DNA from: CAZGAQ01 sp964523405
Lineage (GTDB): Bacteria > Planctomycetota > Phycisphaerae > UBA1845 > Fen-1342
Direction of reading: 5' to 3'
Assembly (NCBI GenBank): GCA_964523405.1
Contig: CAZGAQ010000045.1
Coordinates: forward strand, 1-40,499
DNA: 40,499 bases
The notes beneath the pieces are model-generated. The model worked only from the letters and a program-made list of their open reading frames with translations, searched no databases and was not told where the DNA came from. Made by a program: the position numbers and the translations under genes. Below, piece after piece: positions 8,102 through 17,052 of the stretch (positions are counted from its first letter, which is position 1; each line of letters begins with the position of its first letter).

Positions 8102-11100
8102 GGCCGGCTCCGTCGTCACCGCCCCCGCCGGCGCCACCGCCGCCTGCCGCATTGACGGCTTCACGATTACCAACGGCAAGGCCGACAACGGCGGCGGCCT
8201 GTACATCGCCTCCGCCTCCCCCACGATCGCCAACAACACGATCATCGGCAATGGCGCCGTGCCATGCGGCGGCGGCCTCTACCTGTTCGACTCCGCCGCC
8301 GCGATCATCGGCAACACGATCAGGAACAACAGCGCCTCAGCGGGAGGTGGCCTCTACGCGGTGTTCTCGTCGCCGAACCTCACACGCAACCTAATCCTCG
8401 CCAATACTGCTATATCCCGGGGCGGCGGCCTGTTCCTCTGGGACTCCCCCGCCACCATCACACGCAACACCATCGCCGGAAACCGCGTCGTCTCCTCCGG
8501 CAGCGACAACATCGCCGACGGCGGTGGGCTGTTCCTGGAATCGGCCTCCCCAGTGGTTGCCAACAACGCGATTACCGGCAACAGCGCCGCCGAATGCGGC
8601 GGCGGAATCTACTGCTCCGACTCCACCGCGTCCTTCCTGAACAACACGATCACCGGCAATGACGCCTACACCTCGGGCGGGGGAATCTCCATTGGCGGCG
8701 CATCTCCGATCATCGTCAACACGATCGTGGCGTTCAACTCCTCCGGCATCTCGGGTACGGGCAGCTCCTCGACCTTCCGCAACAATTGCGTCTACGGCAA
8801 TCGGCTCGGCAACTTCTTCGGCTTCACGGACCCCACCGGTACCGCCGGCAACATCTCCGTCGACCCGCGCCTCGCCGGCTCGTCCTACGGCGACTGGCAC
8901 CTGCTACCGGACTCCCCCTGCATCGGCGCCGGCGACAATGCCTCCGCCTCCGGCCCCACGGACCTCGACGGCCAGCCGCGCATCCAGCCGGCCGGCGGCA
9001 CGGTCGACATCGGCGCCGCCGAGTCGGACGGCTCCGTTCCGCCCTCCGGCCCGCCCACCATCGTCCGTGTCAGCCCCACCGGCGATGACGCCCACGATGG
9101 TTCCTCCTGGCCACTCGCCAAACGTACCGTCCAGGCCGCACTCAACCAGGCGGCCGCCACGGGCGGCGACGTCTGGGCCCAGGCCGGCACGTACCAAGAG
9201 TGCATCGCGCTGCCCGCCCGCGTCCACCTCTACGGCGGTTTTGCCGGTACAGAAGGCGCGCGCGACCAGCGCAACTGGCGAGTCAATGTCACCGTCCTCG
9301 ACGCCGCGGAGCAAGGCACCGTGGTCACGGCCGGGGCCGGCTACGCCGTGAGCTCCGTGGACGGCTTCACGATCACCCGCGGGCGCGCCATGCAGGGCGG
9401 CGGCATCAACCTCTTCGCCTGTTCGCCGACCATCGCGAACAACTCCGTCGCCGGCAACGTCGCGACCCAAAACGGCGGCGGCCTCTACTTGAGCTCGAGC
9501 TGCGCCACGATCTCGAACAACCACATCGCGACCAACACCGCCTCCTACCAGGGCGGCGGTCTGTGGATGTACCAGTCCTCACCGGTCGTCGCCAGCAACG
9601 CCATTACGAACAACACTCTTGCGCAAAGTGCATCTATCGCCAGAGGCACGGGCGTGTACGTCGACACGTCCACCCCGCGAATCCTCAATTGCACGCTCGC
9701 CTACAATAGCGGTTCCCGCTACGATGAGGGCGCGCTGGCGGTTGCGTACAACTCTGGCATGACCGTCGCGAACACGATCGTCGCGTACAACTCCTCGGGC
9801 ATCCGCGGTGATGCGTCCACTCAGACTCTCCGCAACAACTGCGTCTACGGCAACAGTCAGGGCAACTACTACGGCCTGTCCGATCCGACCGGCACCAACG
9901 GAAACATCTCCGTCGACCCCCTGCTCGCCAACCGGGAGTACGCCGGCTGGCGCCTCTTGCCGACCTCCCCCTGCATCGGCGCCTGCGACAACGCCTACGC
10001 CTCCGGCCCGTCCGACGTCGACGGCGGGCCTCGCATCCGGCCGACTGGCGGCACCGTCGATATCGGCGCCGCCGAATCGGACGGCAACGCCCCAGCCCCC
10101 GCGCCCTTTGTCACCATACGCGTCAGCCCCCAGGGCGACGACGCTTACGACGGCTCCTCCTGGTCGCGCGCGAAGCGTACCGTCCAGGCCGGTATCCAGG
10201 CCGCCGCAATGATCGGCGGCGACGTCTGGGTGCAAGCCGGCACTTACGAGGAGCGCATCACCCTGCCGCCCTTCGCCCACGTCTACGGCGGCTTCGCCGG
10301 TACCGAGACCGCCCGCGACCAGCGCGACTGGCAATCCAACCCCACGATCCTCGACGGCCGGCAGCAAGGCTCCGTTGTCACCTGCACCGCGGGGCGTGAG
10401 CGGAGCACCTTGGACGGCTTTACCATTACCGGCGGCAACGCCACCAACGGCGGCGGCGTGTACCTGTATTTCTGCACCCCCACGATTGCCCACAACACGA
10501 TCCGCGCCAACACCGCCGCGGCCCTCGGCGGTGGCCTGTATTCGTACGGCTCCCCACCGGTCATCGTGAACAACGCCTTCCTCGACAACAGCGCCGGCAC
10601 AACGGGCGGCGGGCTCTGGGTCTACGGCGTCCCCGCCACCATCGCGAATAACCTGATCGCTGGCAACAGCGCCCCGTCTCAGGGCGGTGGGTTCCACCTG
10701 TATGCCTCCGCCTCGACGGTCGCCGGCAACCTGATCACGGGCAACACCGGTGACGGGCTCTACGTGATCGGCTCCTCGGCGACCATCGTCAACAACACGA
10801 TCACCGGCAACAGCGGGATGGGCCTGTACACGAGCGGCTTCTCGCCGACCATCACCAACACCATCGTTGCCTTCAACGCCTCCGGCGTATCCAGAGCCGG
10901 CTCCGCCACCTTCACGCTCCGTGCCAACTGCGTCTTCGGCAACACCACGTACGACTACTCCGGCGTCACCGACCCCACGGGCACCGCCGGCAACATCTCC
11001 GCCGACCCGCTCTTCGTCCAGAACCCCGACCCGAACACCCCCGGTTCCATCGGTGACCTCCACCTGCAGCCCGGCTCACCGTGCATCAACACGGGCAACA

Positions 11101-11375
11101 ATGCCGACGTCTGGGGCACCACCGACCTCGACGGCTTCGCCCGCCTCGTTGGCCCCGCCGTCGACATGGGCGCCTACGAGTTCGGCGCGGCCTTCTACGG
11201 CGACCTCGACCACGACGGCGACATCGACGCCGCCGACCTCGCCCTCTGCGCGAACTGCCTCACCGGCCCCGGCCCTGACATCGCGCTGCCGCCGGACTGC
11301 AACCTCAGCGACCTCGACGCCGACACCGACGTCGACCTGACCGACTTCGCCCGCCTCCAGACTCTGGCCAATTGA
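7713..11375 (+). CDS. Secreted right-handed parallel beta-helix protein with dockerin-like C-terminus (copy 1, three modules)
   Basis: Exported protein of about 1220 residues with a signal peptide ending near ASAQT. Three homologous modules follow, beginning near 7845, 9060 and 10115. Each opens with a DGSSW...AKRTVQA segment, continues with beta-helix rungs rich in NGGG, IANNTI and GGGLY, and ends with a NNCVYGN...DPTGT...SPCI.AGDN block (choice-of-anchor Q type). The last 60 residues carry two calcium-loop-like repeats, DLDHDGDIDAADLA and DLDADTDVDLTDFA, as in type I dockerins. Such folds occur in polysaccharide lyases and adhesins, but no catalytic site is recognisable, so the substrate is unknown. 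The start could be GTG 7710 or ATG 7713; GGAG lies at 7699-7702. It is a close paralogue of the gene at 32122. Confidence 0.88.
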   Translation: MTSRMHSMFSGLRLSTTVLTALLAATLFAATLLAGAPSASAQTVIFVNAAATGANNGSSWADAYQTVQPALTATQPGNQVWVAAGRYVERITLKEGVALYGGFAGIEDPATFDLATRNLAAHETILDGNQAGSVVTAPAGATAACRIDGFTITNGKADNGGGLYIASASPTIANNTIIGNGAVPCGGGLYLFDSAAAIIGNTIRNNSASAGGGLYAVFSSPNLTRNLILANTAISRGGGLFLWDSPATITRNTIAGNRVVSSGSDNIADGGGLFLESASPVVANNAITGNSAAECGGGIYCSDSTASFLNNTITGNDAYTSGGGISIGGASPIIVNTIVAFNSSGISGTGSSSTFRNNCVYGNRLGNFFGFTDPTGTAGNISVDPRLAGSSYGDWHLLPDSPCIGAGDNASASGPTDLDGQPRIQPAGGTVDIGAAESDGSVPPSGPPTIVRVSPTGDDAHDGSSWPLAKRTVQAALNQAAATGGDVWAQAGTYQECIALPARVHLYGGFAGTEGARDQRNWRVNVTVLDAAEQGTVVTAGAGYAVSSVDGFTITRGRAMQGGGINLFACSPTIANNSVAGNVATQNGGGLYLSSSCATISNNHIATNTASYQGGGLWMYQSSPVVASNAITNNTLAQSASIARGTGVYVDTSTPRILNCTLAYNSGSRYDEGALAVAYNSGMTVANTIVAYNSSGIRGDASTQTLRNNCVYGNSQGNYYGLSDPTGTNGNISVDPLLANREYAGWRLLPTSPCIGACDNAYASGPSDVDGGPRIRPTGGTVDIGAAESDGNAPAPAPFVTIRVSPQGDDAYDGSSWSRAKRTVQAGIQAAAMIGGDVWVQAGTYEERITLPPFAHVYGGFAGTETARDQRDWQSNPTILDGRQQGSVVTCTAGRERSTLDGFTITGGNATNGGGVYLYFCTPTIAHNTIRANTAAALGGGLYSYGSPPVIVNNAFLDNSAGTTGGGLWVYGVPATIANNLIAGNSAPSQGGGFHLYASASTVAGNLITGNTGDGLYVIGSSATIVNNTITGNSGMGLYTSGFSPTITNTIVAFNASGVSRAGSATFTLRANCVFGNTTYDYSGVTDPTGTAGNISADPLFVQNPDPNTPGSIGDLHLQPGSPCINTGNNADVWGTTDLDGFARLVGPAVDMGAYEFGAAFYGDLDHDGDIDAADLALCANCLTGPGPDIALPPDCNLSDLDADTDVDLTDFARLQTLAN

Positions 11376-11866
11376 TACAGCCAGATCACCTGGGCACGCC
11401 TCGCCGCAGCGGCCGCCAGGCGGACACCGGCGGCCGTCCCCGGCGGCGGCCGCGCTCGGCGTGGGCGGCAGGCCCATGCTGCTGGCAGGCCGCGCGCAGC
11501 CCCGCAAACGCACCACCGCCACCCAGCCACCTCCGGAAAGCCCCAGCCTGACGACTAATGATACCGGCTTATCAGACGTTCCGACTCACTCCAACGGTGC
11601 GCTTACCGGACCATGACGCCCGCGCACGGATTTACTTGACGCGTCCTAAAAGCGCGTAGAGAATACACGTAGTCATAGCCCATACTCCTGTGGGTTGAAT
11701 TAGGAGACGCCGACAGCACAACAAACTCGCTACCAACTGCGATCGGTCGAGCGATTATTTGCCCAGTTCTTCTTATCCATCTGGCTCATACCGGCCGAGC
11801 GAAGTTGTGGGGTGATTGTCTGTACCCCCAACACGCTTTTTGGGCTTAGCCCACGACGGTGCACAG
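11376..11866. other. Intergenic region upstream of the sigma factor gene
   Basis: No gene is recognised. From about 11550 to 11810 the base composition is less GC-rich than its surroundings. The stretch contains a good promoter candidate at 11636-11664, giving a leader of about 190-200 bases to the ATG at 11867. Confidence 0.5.
11636..11664 (+). promoter_or_regulatory. Candidate promoter of the HTH-sigma gene
   Basis: TTGACG (11636-11641, five of six consensus bases) and GAGAAT (11659-11664, four of six), separated by 17 bases in a locally less GC-rich region. Confidence 0.42.
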
Positions 11867-13552
11867 ATGGAAACCTACACGCTGCCCACCATCGCTTTCC
11901 TTGCGGATCAACTGCGACGCGGCCCGCGCCGGCTGCGCTTGCGCCAACTGCTCAACATTGAGTTCCTCCTCTCCGTCATCGAGTACGGAAAGCAATACCC
12001 CTACGACTTCATCTGTCACGCTCTGACCGGCTATCGCCCCGCCACCACCACTGACGGCGACCGCCTCCTGGACGGCGAACCCCTCATCGCCGACCTGGTC
12101 GAGCTGGCAGAGGACTTAAGCGGCGACGCCGACCTGACCCCGGAGGGCTGGGCCGGCGTCGCCTACTCGGTCAACGACCTCGCCCGTCGCTTCGACGTCA
12201 GCACCAAGACCATCTTCCGCTGGCGTCGTCGTGGCCTGGCGGGTTGGCGCTTCCGCTGTGCCGACCGCCGGCAACGGCTGTTCTTCCCCGAACACGCCGT
12301 CCGCCGCTTTGTCGGCAACCACGTCGACCTCGTGGCGCGCGGCAGCACGTTTTCCCAGCTCTCCCCGCAAGAGCGCGAGCGCATTGTCGCCCGCGCCCAG
12401 GCGCTGACCGCCGACGGCCCCCGCACGGTCAACGCCGTCGCCCGCACGATCGCCACCGAGGTGGGCCGGGCCATCGAGACCGTCCGCCTGATTCTCAAGC
12501 ACCACGACGAAGCCCACCCGAGCGCCGGCATCTTCAACCGCTCCCCCTTGCACGTCCAGGGCCACGACCAGCACCTGGCCATCTGGGAAGCCTATGTCGA
12601 CGGCGCCCGCGTCGAGGCCCTGGCCGAGCGCTTCGGCCGCTCGGTCGCCTGGGTCTACCGCGTCGTCACCGAGATGCGCGCCCGCGAGCTGCGCAATCGC
12701 AAGATCGAGTACGTCTGCAGTGACGAGTTCACGCAGCCAGACGCCGACACGCTCATCCTGCACACGCCTCCCACGGCCCCGCTGCGCCAGCCGCTGACCA
12801 AGGTCGCACGCCGCGTGCCGGCCGGTCTCCCCCCGTACCTGGCCCAGCTTTTCGAAATTCCGCTGCTCACGCGTGCGGGCGAAGCACACTTCTTCCGCCG
12901 CATGAACTACTTGAAGTACAAGGCCGACGAACTGCGGGCGGCCATCGACCCCGAGGCGGCCCACGCCGACCAGCTCGACCAGATCGACGAACTCCTCGCC
13001 GCCGCCGCCGCCGTGAAGAACCAGCTTGTCCAGGCCAATCTGCGGCTCGTCGTCGGCATTGCGAAGCGGCACGTGACGCGCGGCAACGAGCTGTTCGAGC
13101 TGATCAGCGACGGCAATATCTCGCTGATGCGCGCCGTCGACAAGTTCGACTACATGCGCGGCTTCAAGTTCAGCACGTACGCGACGTGGGCGGTCATGAA
13201 GAACTTCGCCCGCTCCGTCCCCGAGCAACACCACCACCGCGAACGCTACCAGACCGGGTGGGACGAACTGCTGTCGACCGCGGCCGCCGCGCCGCTCGAA
13301 GAAGGCGAAACCAGCCGCCTGGCCCTGGTCCGCGGCACGCTCGACCGCATGCTCGGCACGCTCGATGTCCGCGAACGCGCGATTCTCCGCCAGCGCTACG
13401 GCCTCGACGAGCGCGGCGAGCCGCAGACGCTGGAGCAAATCGGTCAGCGCTTCGGCGTGTCCAAGGAACGTATTCGACAGCTCGAAGCCCGGGCGATTTC
13501 AAAACTGCGCGTTGACTTCCAGGTTGACGTGGAGCGGCTGCTCGGTTCCTAG
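11867..13552 (+). CDS. Sigma-70 family protein with a long N-terminal helix-turn-helix region
   Basis: RNA polymerase sigma-70-type protein of 561 residues. The C-terminal half has a region 1.2-like segment (LPPYLAQLFEIPLLTRAGE, near 321), a clear region 2 (about 381-450, with ANLRLVVGIAKRHV, ELISDGNISLMRAVDKFD and FSTYATWAV) and region 4 (about 497-548, with GEPQTLEQIGQRFGVSKERIRQLE). The stretch between regions 2 and 4 is only about 45 residues and lacks a canonical region 3. The first 300 residues are not a normal sigma N-terminus; they include a MerR/excisionase-like helix-turn-helix (YSVNDLARRFDVSTKTIFRWRRRG, about 100-123) and a second one near 248-268 (VEALAERFGRSVAWVYRV). The ATG at 11867 is preferred; an in-frame TTG at 11816 would add 17 residues. 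A strong terminator follows. Confidence 0.85.
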   Translation: METYTLPTIAFLADQLRRGPRRLRLRQLLNIEFLLSVIEYGKQYPYDFICHALTGYRPATTTDGDRLLDGEPLIADLVELAEDLSGDADLTPEGWAGVAYSVNDLARRFDVSTKTIFRWRRRGLAGWRFRCADRRQRLFFPEHAVRRFVGNHVDLVARGSTFSQLSPQERERIVARAQALTADGPRTVNAVARTIATEVGRAIETVRLILKHHDEAHPSAGIFNRSPLHVQGHDQHLAIWEAYVDGARVEALAERFGRSVAWVYRVVTEMRARELRNRKIEYVCSDEFTQPDADTLILHTPPTAPLRQPLTKVARRVPAGLPPYLAQLFEIPLLTRAGEAHFFRRMNYLKYKADELRAAIDPEAAHADQLDQIDELLAAAAAVKNQLVQANLRLVVGIAKRHVTRGNELFELISDGNISLMRAVDKFDYMRGFKFSTYATWAVMKNFARSVPEQHHHRERYQTGWDELLSTAAAAPLEEGETSRLALVRGTLDRMLGTLDVRERAILRQRYGLDERGEPQTLEQIGQRFGVSKERIRQLEARAISKLRVDFQVDVERLLGS

Positions 13553-13577
13553 CCGCCCGGGGCATGCGCTTGGGGTG

Positions 13578-13612
13578 AGTGGCGGGTGCAGTACGGCCCG
13601 CCACTTTTCTTT
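13578..13612 (+). terminator. Intrinsic terminator after the sigma gene
   Basis: A nine-base perfect stem (AGTGGCGGG 13578-13586 with CCCGCCACT 13597-13605), a 10-base loop, then TTTCTTT. It sits between convergent genes. Confidence 0.75.
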
Positions 13613-13659
13613 CCCCGCACCACCCCCTCAATCCTCTACTCCCGCAATCCTGAATCCTC

Positions 13660-14085
13660 TCACTTGAGCAGCATCAACACGCACGCCGCCGCCAGCGCCA
13701 CCGTCCCCAGCATCACGCCCGCCACCGCCTGCCGCCGACGCCGGCGCACCCGCCATGCCCGCCAGTTCGTCCACACCGCCGCCAGCCACGCCGCCCCGTC
13801 CGTCGGCTCCCCGGCACAGTGCACCGCCACCCCGTGCGCCAGCCATGCCCCCACGTCGGCCGTCTCATCCCACGCGTGCATCAGCTCCGCCCCAATGCTC
13901 GGAAATACCACCGTCCGCACGACCCCCGCCTGCACGGCCGCATCGACCTCATCCACGTCACGCGGCAGATACCAGTCCGCCTCACTCAGCCCGCAGCGCG
14001 CCAGGTACGCCGAAACCGTCCCCGCTTCCGCTCCCTGCGGGTCACACACCACCGCGACCGTCCGCGTCCGCGCGCCGCACTTCAT
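13660..14085 (-). CDS. Small protein of unknown function with C-terminal membrane helix
   Basis: 141-residue protein not assigned to a family. The N-terminal part (about 8-65: VAVVCDPQG, YLARCGLSEADWYLP, VVRTVVFPSI) is loosely reminiscent of the alpha/beta fold of serine recombinase N-domains, but no catalytic serine context is evident and there is no DNA-binding domain. A basic WRVRRRRRQ stretch precedes a single hydrophobic helix at about 121-140, so it is probably anchored with the N-terminal domain in the cytoplasm. Its ATG overlaps the stop of the CPBP gene by four bases (ATGA), which indicates translational coupling as the last gene of a three-gene operon. Confidence 0.7.
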   Translation of the reverse strand: MKCGARTRTVAVVCDPQGAEAGTVSAYLARCGLSEADWYLPRDVDEVDAAVQAGVVRTVVFPSIGAELMHAWDETADVGAWLAHGVAVHCAGEPTDGAAWLAAVWTNWRAWRVRRRRRQAVAGVMLGTVALAAACVLMLLK

Positions 14086-14876
14086 GGTTCACCGCCGTAC
14101 ACGCGCCACAGCGTCACCGTCAGGGCCAGCAGCGCCAGGACCCCCTGTACCCCCGCATACGGAAAGATGCTCGCCCCCACCAGCCACGCCGGACCAACAT
14201 ACCGGACCACCGGCCGCGTGACCATCAGCATCAGCACGCCGCCGGCATGCACCCCCATCGGCAGCCAGATCGCCCCCGTGCGATAGAACGCCACGCACAG
14301 CAGCACTCCCAGCATCACGTGCCCGGGGAACGTCCAGTAGCGCTTCACGCCCCGCACGTAGTGCCCGCCCGCAAACGCCAGCACACCCAGCGTCAGCGCC
14401 GCTCCGGCCGGCAGCGTCTCCAGCAGCTCGGCCAGCAGCATCGCCCGAAACAGCAGTTCCTCCACCAGGGCGATCAGCACAGCCGTGAACACCGCGCCCA
14501 GCCACCGGGTCGCGAGCTTGCCCGCCGGATGCCGGATGGCGAACCGGACATTGTCCGTCACCGTCCATGCCAGATACAGCACCGCCAGGCACAGCACGCC
14601 CGCACACGCGCCGTAGAGCATCTCGAGCGGCCGTCCGCCCCCCGGCAAAAAACGCCCGTAATACGCCAGCGGGCTCGCCCCACGCCACAGCGCGTAACCC
14701 CACAGCACCGCGACGAACGTCAGCTTCGTCACCACGCGGTTGATCCGCTTGAAGCGTGCCGGCAGACGCGTCGAGCTGATCCGCGCCTGCAGCGGCCGTC
14801 CGGCACGCCACAGTAGCAGGCTCTGCGTGAGCCACATGACCACGGGGATGCTCAGCAGCAGCACCGCGGCCCGCAT
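14082..14876 (-). CDS. CPBP-family intramembrane glutamic endopeptidase (CAAX protease-like)
   Basis: Integral membrane protease-like protein of 264 residues with about seven hydrophobic segments. The ABI/CPBP signatures are visible: EELLFR (Glu139-Glu140, Arg144), FAGGH (Phe168, His172) and a third His210 in MGVHAGG. These match the EExxxR, FxxxH and H motifs thought to form the active site. Family members process prenylated or other membrane proteins or act in bacteriocin self-immunity; the substrate here is unknown. The start is the ATG at 14876, which overlaps the preceding acyltransferase stop (TGATG); the frame is open 41 codons further upstream but only as an overlap. It is the middle gene of a tightly coupled operon. 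Confidence 0.82.
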   Translation of the reverse strand: MRAAVLLLSIPVVMWLTQSLLLWRAGRPLQARISSTRLPARFKRINRVVTKLTFVAVLWGYALWRGASPLAYYGRFLPGGGRPLEMLYGACAGVLCLAVLYLAWTVTDNVRFAIRHPAGKLATRWLGAVFTAVLIALVEELLFRAMLLAELLETLPAGAALTLGVLAFAGGHYVRGVKRYWTFPGHVMLGVLLCVAFYRTGAIWLPMGVHAGGVLMLMVTRPVVRYVGPAWLVGASIFPYAGVQGVLALLALTVTLWRVYGGEP

Positions 14877-15883
14877 CACGAGGCTCCCGCCACGCGCGGC
14901 AGGGCGAGCGCGTCCGCCCCCGCCGTGCCGAGCGGCGTGGAGTAGTCCGGATCGCCGCGCAGCACGCGCGTCCAGCGCTTGTCGCCCCACGAGTACCACA
15001 TCGCCGGCTGCGCCCGGACGAACCGTTCGAACTCCGCCGCGAACCAGCGCAGGTAATGCTCAACCTGCTCGTGCCGGTGGGTATGCGCCGCCGGCGGCGG
15101 CGCGGCCTCCAACACCAGCCGATGCCGCGGACCGTCGGCTTCCGCGCTCATGAAGTACACCGGCACGCCCGTGCGCACCGCCGCCACCGCCGCCCCGCCC
15201 GGCAGGTAAATCTCACGCCCCAGAAACCGCACCGCGATACCGTCGTCGCGCGCCCGCGGCAGATCCGGCGTCACGAACAGCACCGCCCCGGCCCGCAGCG
15301 CCGCCGTGATGGCCGCCAACCGCTGCTGGGGCCGCCCCGCCACGCGCGGTTCCGCCAGCCCGCGCAACGCCGCGACCTGACACCACCGCTCCTTCGCCGC
15401 CGCGCGCCGCCTCCGCCGCGAGTGGCGCAGCAGCACCGTAAGTGGCACCACGTGGTTCAAACGCGGCATATGCAGCAGATACCCCGCACAATGCGGCCCC
15501 AGAATCACCGCTCCCTGCCCCCCGGCCGCATGCGCGCGCAATACGGTCAGCGAAGGATCGACCTCCACCCGGTCCCGTACGTAGCGCGCGAATTGCTCCG
15601 TCGCCTCCGCCCCCGTCCACCGTCCCGCGCAGCGAAACGCGTGCAGCGCCCCCGCCAAGTGCGCCGCAATCTGTGCGAAATACGCCCGGTGTACATCCGG
15701 CGCATACAACCCCGCCGCACGCATGTTCCCGGCTACCATGCTGCCCAGCACCGGGCACCGCGGCCCCAGCGCCGCCGCGAGTGCCTGCAGCCGCGCAATA
15801 TCCACGGGGCGCAGCCGCGGCGCCAGCGCGAGCGCCGCATCCGTCCCCCGCGCTGTCATCCATTGCCGCAATGCCCGCAGCAC
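14876..15883 (-). CDS. LpxL/HtrB-type lauroyl acyltransferase-like protein
   Basis: 335-residue protein of the lipid A biosynthesis acyltransferase family (membrane-bound acyl transfer to lipid A precursors or related lipids). Recognisable blocks are an N-terminal helical region, GQGAVILGPHCAGYLLHM at about 122-139, AVLFVTPDLPR, VRFLGREIYLPGGAAVAAVRTGVPVYFMSAE and the C-terminal PAMWYSWGDKRW. The expected HX4D/E catalytic dyad reads His131-CAGY-Leu, so the acidic partner is absent at its usual place. Either another residue serves or the enzyme has changed activity. The start is GTG at 15883 with AGGAG 7 bases upstream; an ATG eight codons later is possible. It is first in the operon with the CPBP protease and a small membrane protein. 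Confidence 0.77.
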   Translation of the reverse strand: MLRALRQWMTARGTDAALALAPRLRPVDIARLQALAAALGPRCPVLGSMVAGNMRAAGLYAPDVHRAYFAQIAAHLAGALHAFRCAGRWTGAEATEQFARYVRDRVEVDPSLTVLRAHAAGGQGAVILGPHCAGYLLHMPRLNHVVPLTVLLRHSRRRRRAAAKERWCQVAALRGLAEPRVAGRPQQRLAAITAALRAGAVLFVTPDLPRARDDGIAVRFLGREIYLPGGAAVAAVRTGVPVYFMSAEADGPRHRLVLEAAPPPAAHTHRHEQVEHYLRWFAAEFERFVRAQPAMWYSWGDKRWTRVLRGDPDYSTPLGTAGADALALPRVAGAS

Positions 15884-15969
15884 AAACCTGCTCCTGCCGG
15901 CCGTCGGCCGGTGGACGCATGTTCCCGCGCCGGCCTCCGTTCCGCCAGTCGCCCTGCGCCGCCCGGTGG

Positions 15970-15998
15970 TTGGCGACTCTTACCACGGCGGCTAGAAT
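15970..15998 (+). promoter_or_regulatory. Promoter of the LolA-like gene
   Basis: TTGGCG (15970-15975), a 17-base spacer and TAGAAT (15993-15998, five of six consensus bases). It is among the better promoter matches in the window and lies about 120 bases before the ATG. Confidence 0.55.
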
Positions 15999-16119
15999 GC
16001 TCGCTCGTAGCCGGTCACGTCGGCCCACTGGCGTCGCCCCCGGGGGGCCGCACGGTGGTCCAGCGGGTCGCCCTACGAACGTGCACGAGAGCCCGAAACC
16101 CCGATGAGGACAACTGACT

Positions 16120-16935
16120 ATGAAGATGACCACAAGATGGATGGCGCTAAGCATGCTGCTGAGCGCGGCCACGCTGGCCTGTGGAGCCGACCTCGATTCC
16201 ATCCAGAAGCAGCTCCAGGCTGCCTGGAGCAAACACAAAACCATGAGCGCCAAGCTCACGATCTCCGGCCACATGGAGATGGCCGGTATGTCCATGGACA
16301 CGAAAGGCGACGGGACCATCGAGCTGCTGCGCGACGGGGACACCGCCCGCTCACGCACGGAACTCAAGATCGCGATGATCCAGAAGCAGGGCGACCAGGA
16401 GAACAAGATGGAGCAGACCGTCCTGAGCATTACGGACGGCGAGTTCGCCCACACGCTGACGGACATGGGCGGCCAGAAACGCGCTATGAAGGGGCCCGTC
16501 ACCGCGCAGATGACCGGTGAGCCCAAGGCCATGTTCGCGGAACTGCAGAAAGACCTCACGCTCAAGGTGCTGCCGGAAGAAAAGCTCGACGGCAAGAAGG
16601 TCTACATGATCGAGGCGGCGTTCAAGGAGAAGCCGCCGATGGGGCCGACCAAGCTGGTCATGACGTTCGACCAGGAAATGGGCGTCCTGGTCAAGTTCGC
16701 GCAGCTGACCGACGACGACAAGCCGATGCAGACGATGACCTTCAGCGACTTCAAGTTCGACGAGAAGATCGACCCCGACCGCTTCAAGTTCAAGCTCCCG
16801 GAAGGCGTCCAGGAAACCGATATGTCTGCCCTGGGCAAACCTGCCAAGGACGACCAGCCGGCCACCAAGAAGTCTGACACCCCGGAAAAGAAGGCGGACG
16901 AGCCCAAGCAGCCGGACAAGCCCGAAAAGCCCTAA
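16120..16935 (+). CDS. Secreted LolA-like / outer-membrane lipoprotein-sorting-type protein
   Basis: 271-residue exported protein with a signal peptide (to about residue 22, ending LACGA; the cysteine is not in a good lipobox). The body resembles the LolA/LolB-like fold: an opening helix (LDSIQKQLQAAWSKHKTMSAKLTI), repeated beta-strands with substrate-cavity spacing, and a DFKFDEKIDPDRFKFKLPEG ending near residue 230 typical of LolA-like domains. A charged Lys/Pro/Asp-rich tail of about 40 residues follows and is probably disordered. A role in binding lipid or lipoprotein in the periplasm is plausible from the fold but unproven. GAGGA lies 9 bases before the ATG. A very strong hairpin terminator follows. 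Confidence 0.68.
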   Translation: MKMTTRWMALSMLLSAATLACGADLDSIQKQLQAAWSKHKTMSAKLTISGHMEMAGMSMDTKGDGTIELLRDGDTARSRTELKIAMIQKQGDQENKMEQTVLSITDGEFAHTLTDMGGQKRAMKGPVTAQMTGEPKAMFAELQKDLTLKVLPEEKLDGKKVYMIEAAFKEKPPMGPTKLVMTFDQEMGVLVKFAQLTDDDKPMQTMTFSDFKFDEKIDPDRFKFKLPEGVQETDMSALGKPAKDDQPATKKSDTPEKKADEPKQPDKPEKP

Positions 16936-16968
16936 GCCCCACCCGCGCGTGGGCTGCCCCAGACCAGC

Positions 16969-17009
16969 GTGCCCCGCAGACTCGTGCGAGCCTGCGGGGC
17001 ACTCGTTTT
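16969..17009. terminator. Strong hairpin terminator between convergent genes
   Basis: An 11-base perfect stem (GTGCCCCGCAG 16969-16979 with CTGCGGGGCAC 16992-17002) encloses a second four-base stem (CTCG/CGAG, 16981-16990). TCGTTTT follows on the plus strand. A smaller hairpin (AGCCC...GGGCT, about 16935-16955) precedes it. Best read as the terminator of the LolA-like gene; it also separates the convergent cysteine-rich gene. Confidence 0.75.
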
Positions 17010-17052
17010 CCACTGGCCGCGCCGGCTCCCGGCGCCTGCGTCGCGTGCCGTC

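Noticed and set aside
13660..14085. Serine recombinase/resolvase fragment
   Set aside because: Only a loose resemblance in the first 60 residues, with no catalytic Ser motif and no DNA-binding domain. The protein ends in a membrane helix and is the coupled last gene of an operon.
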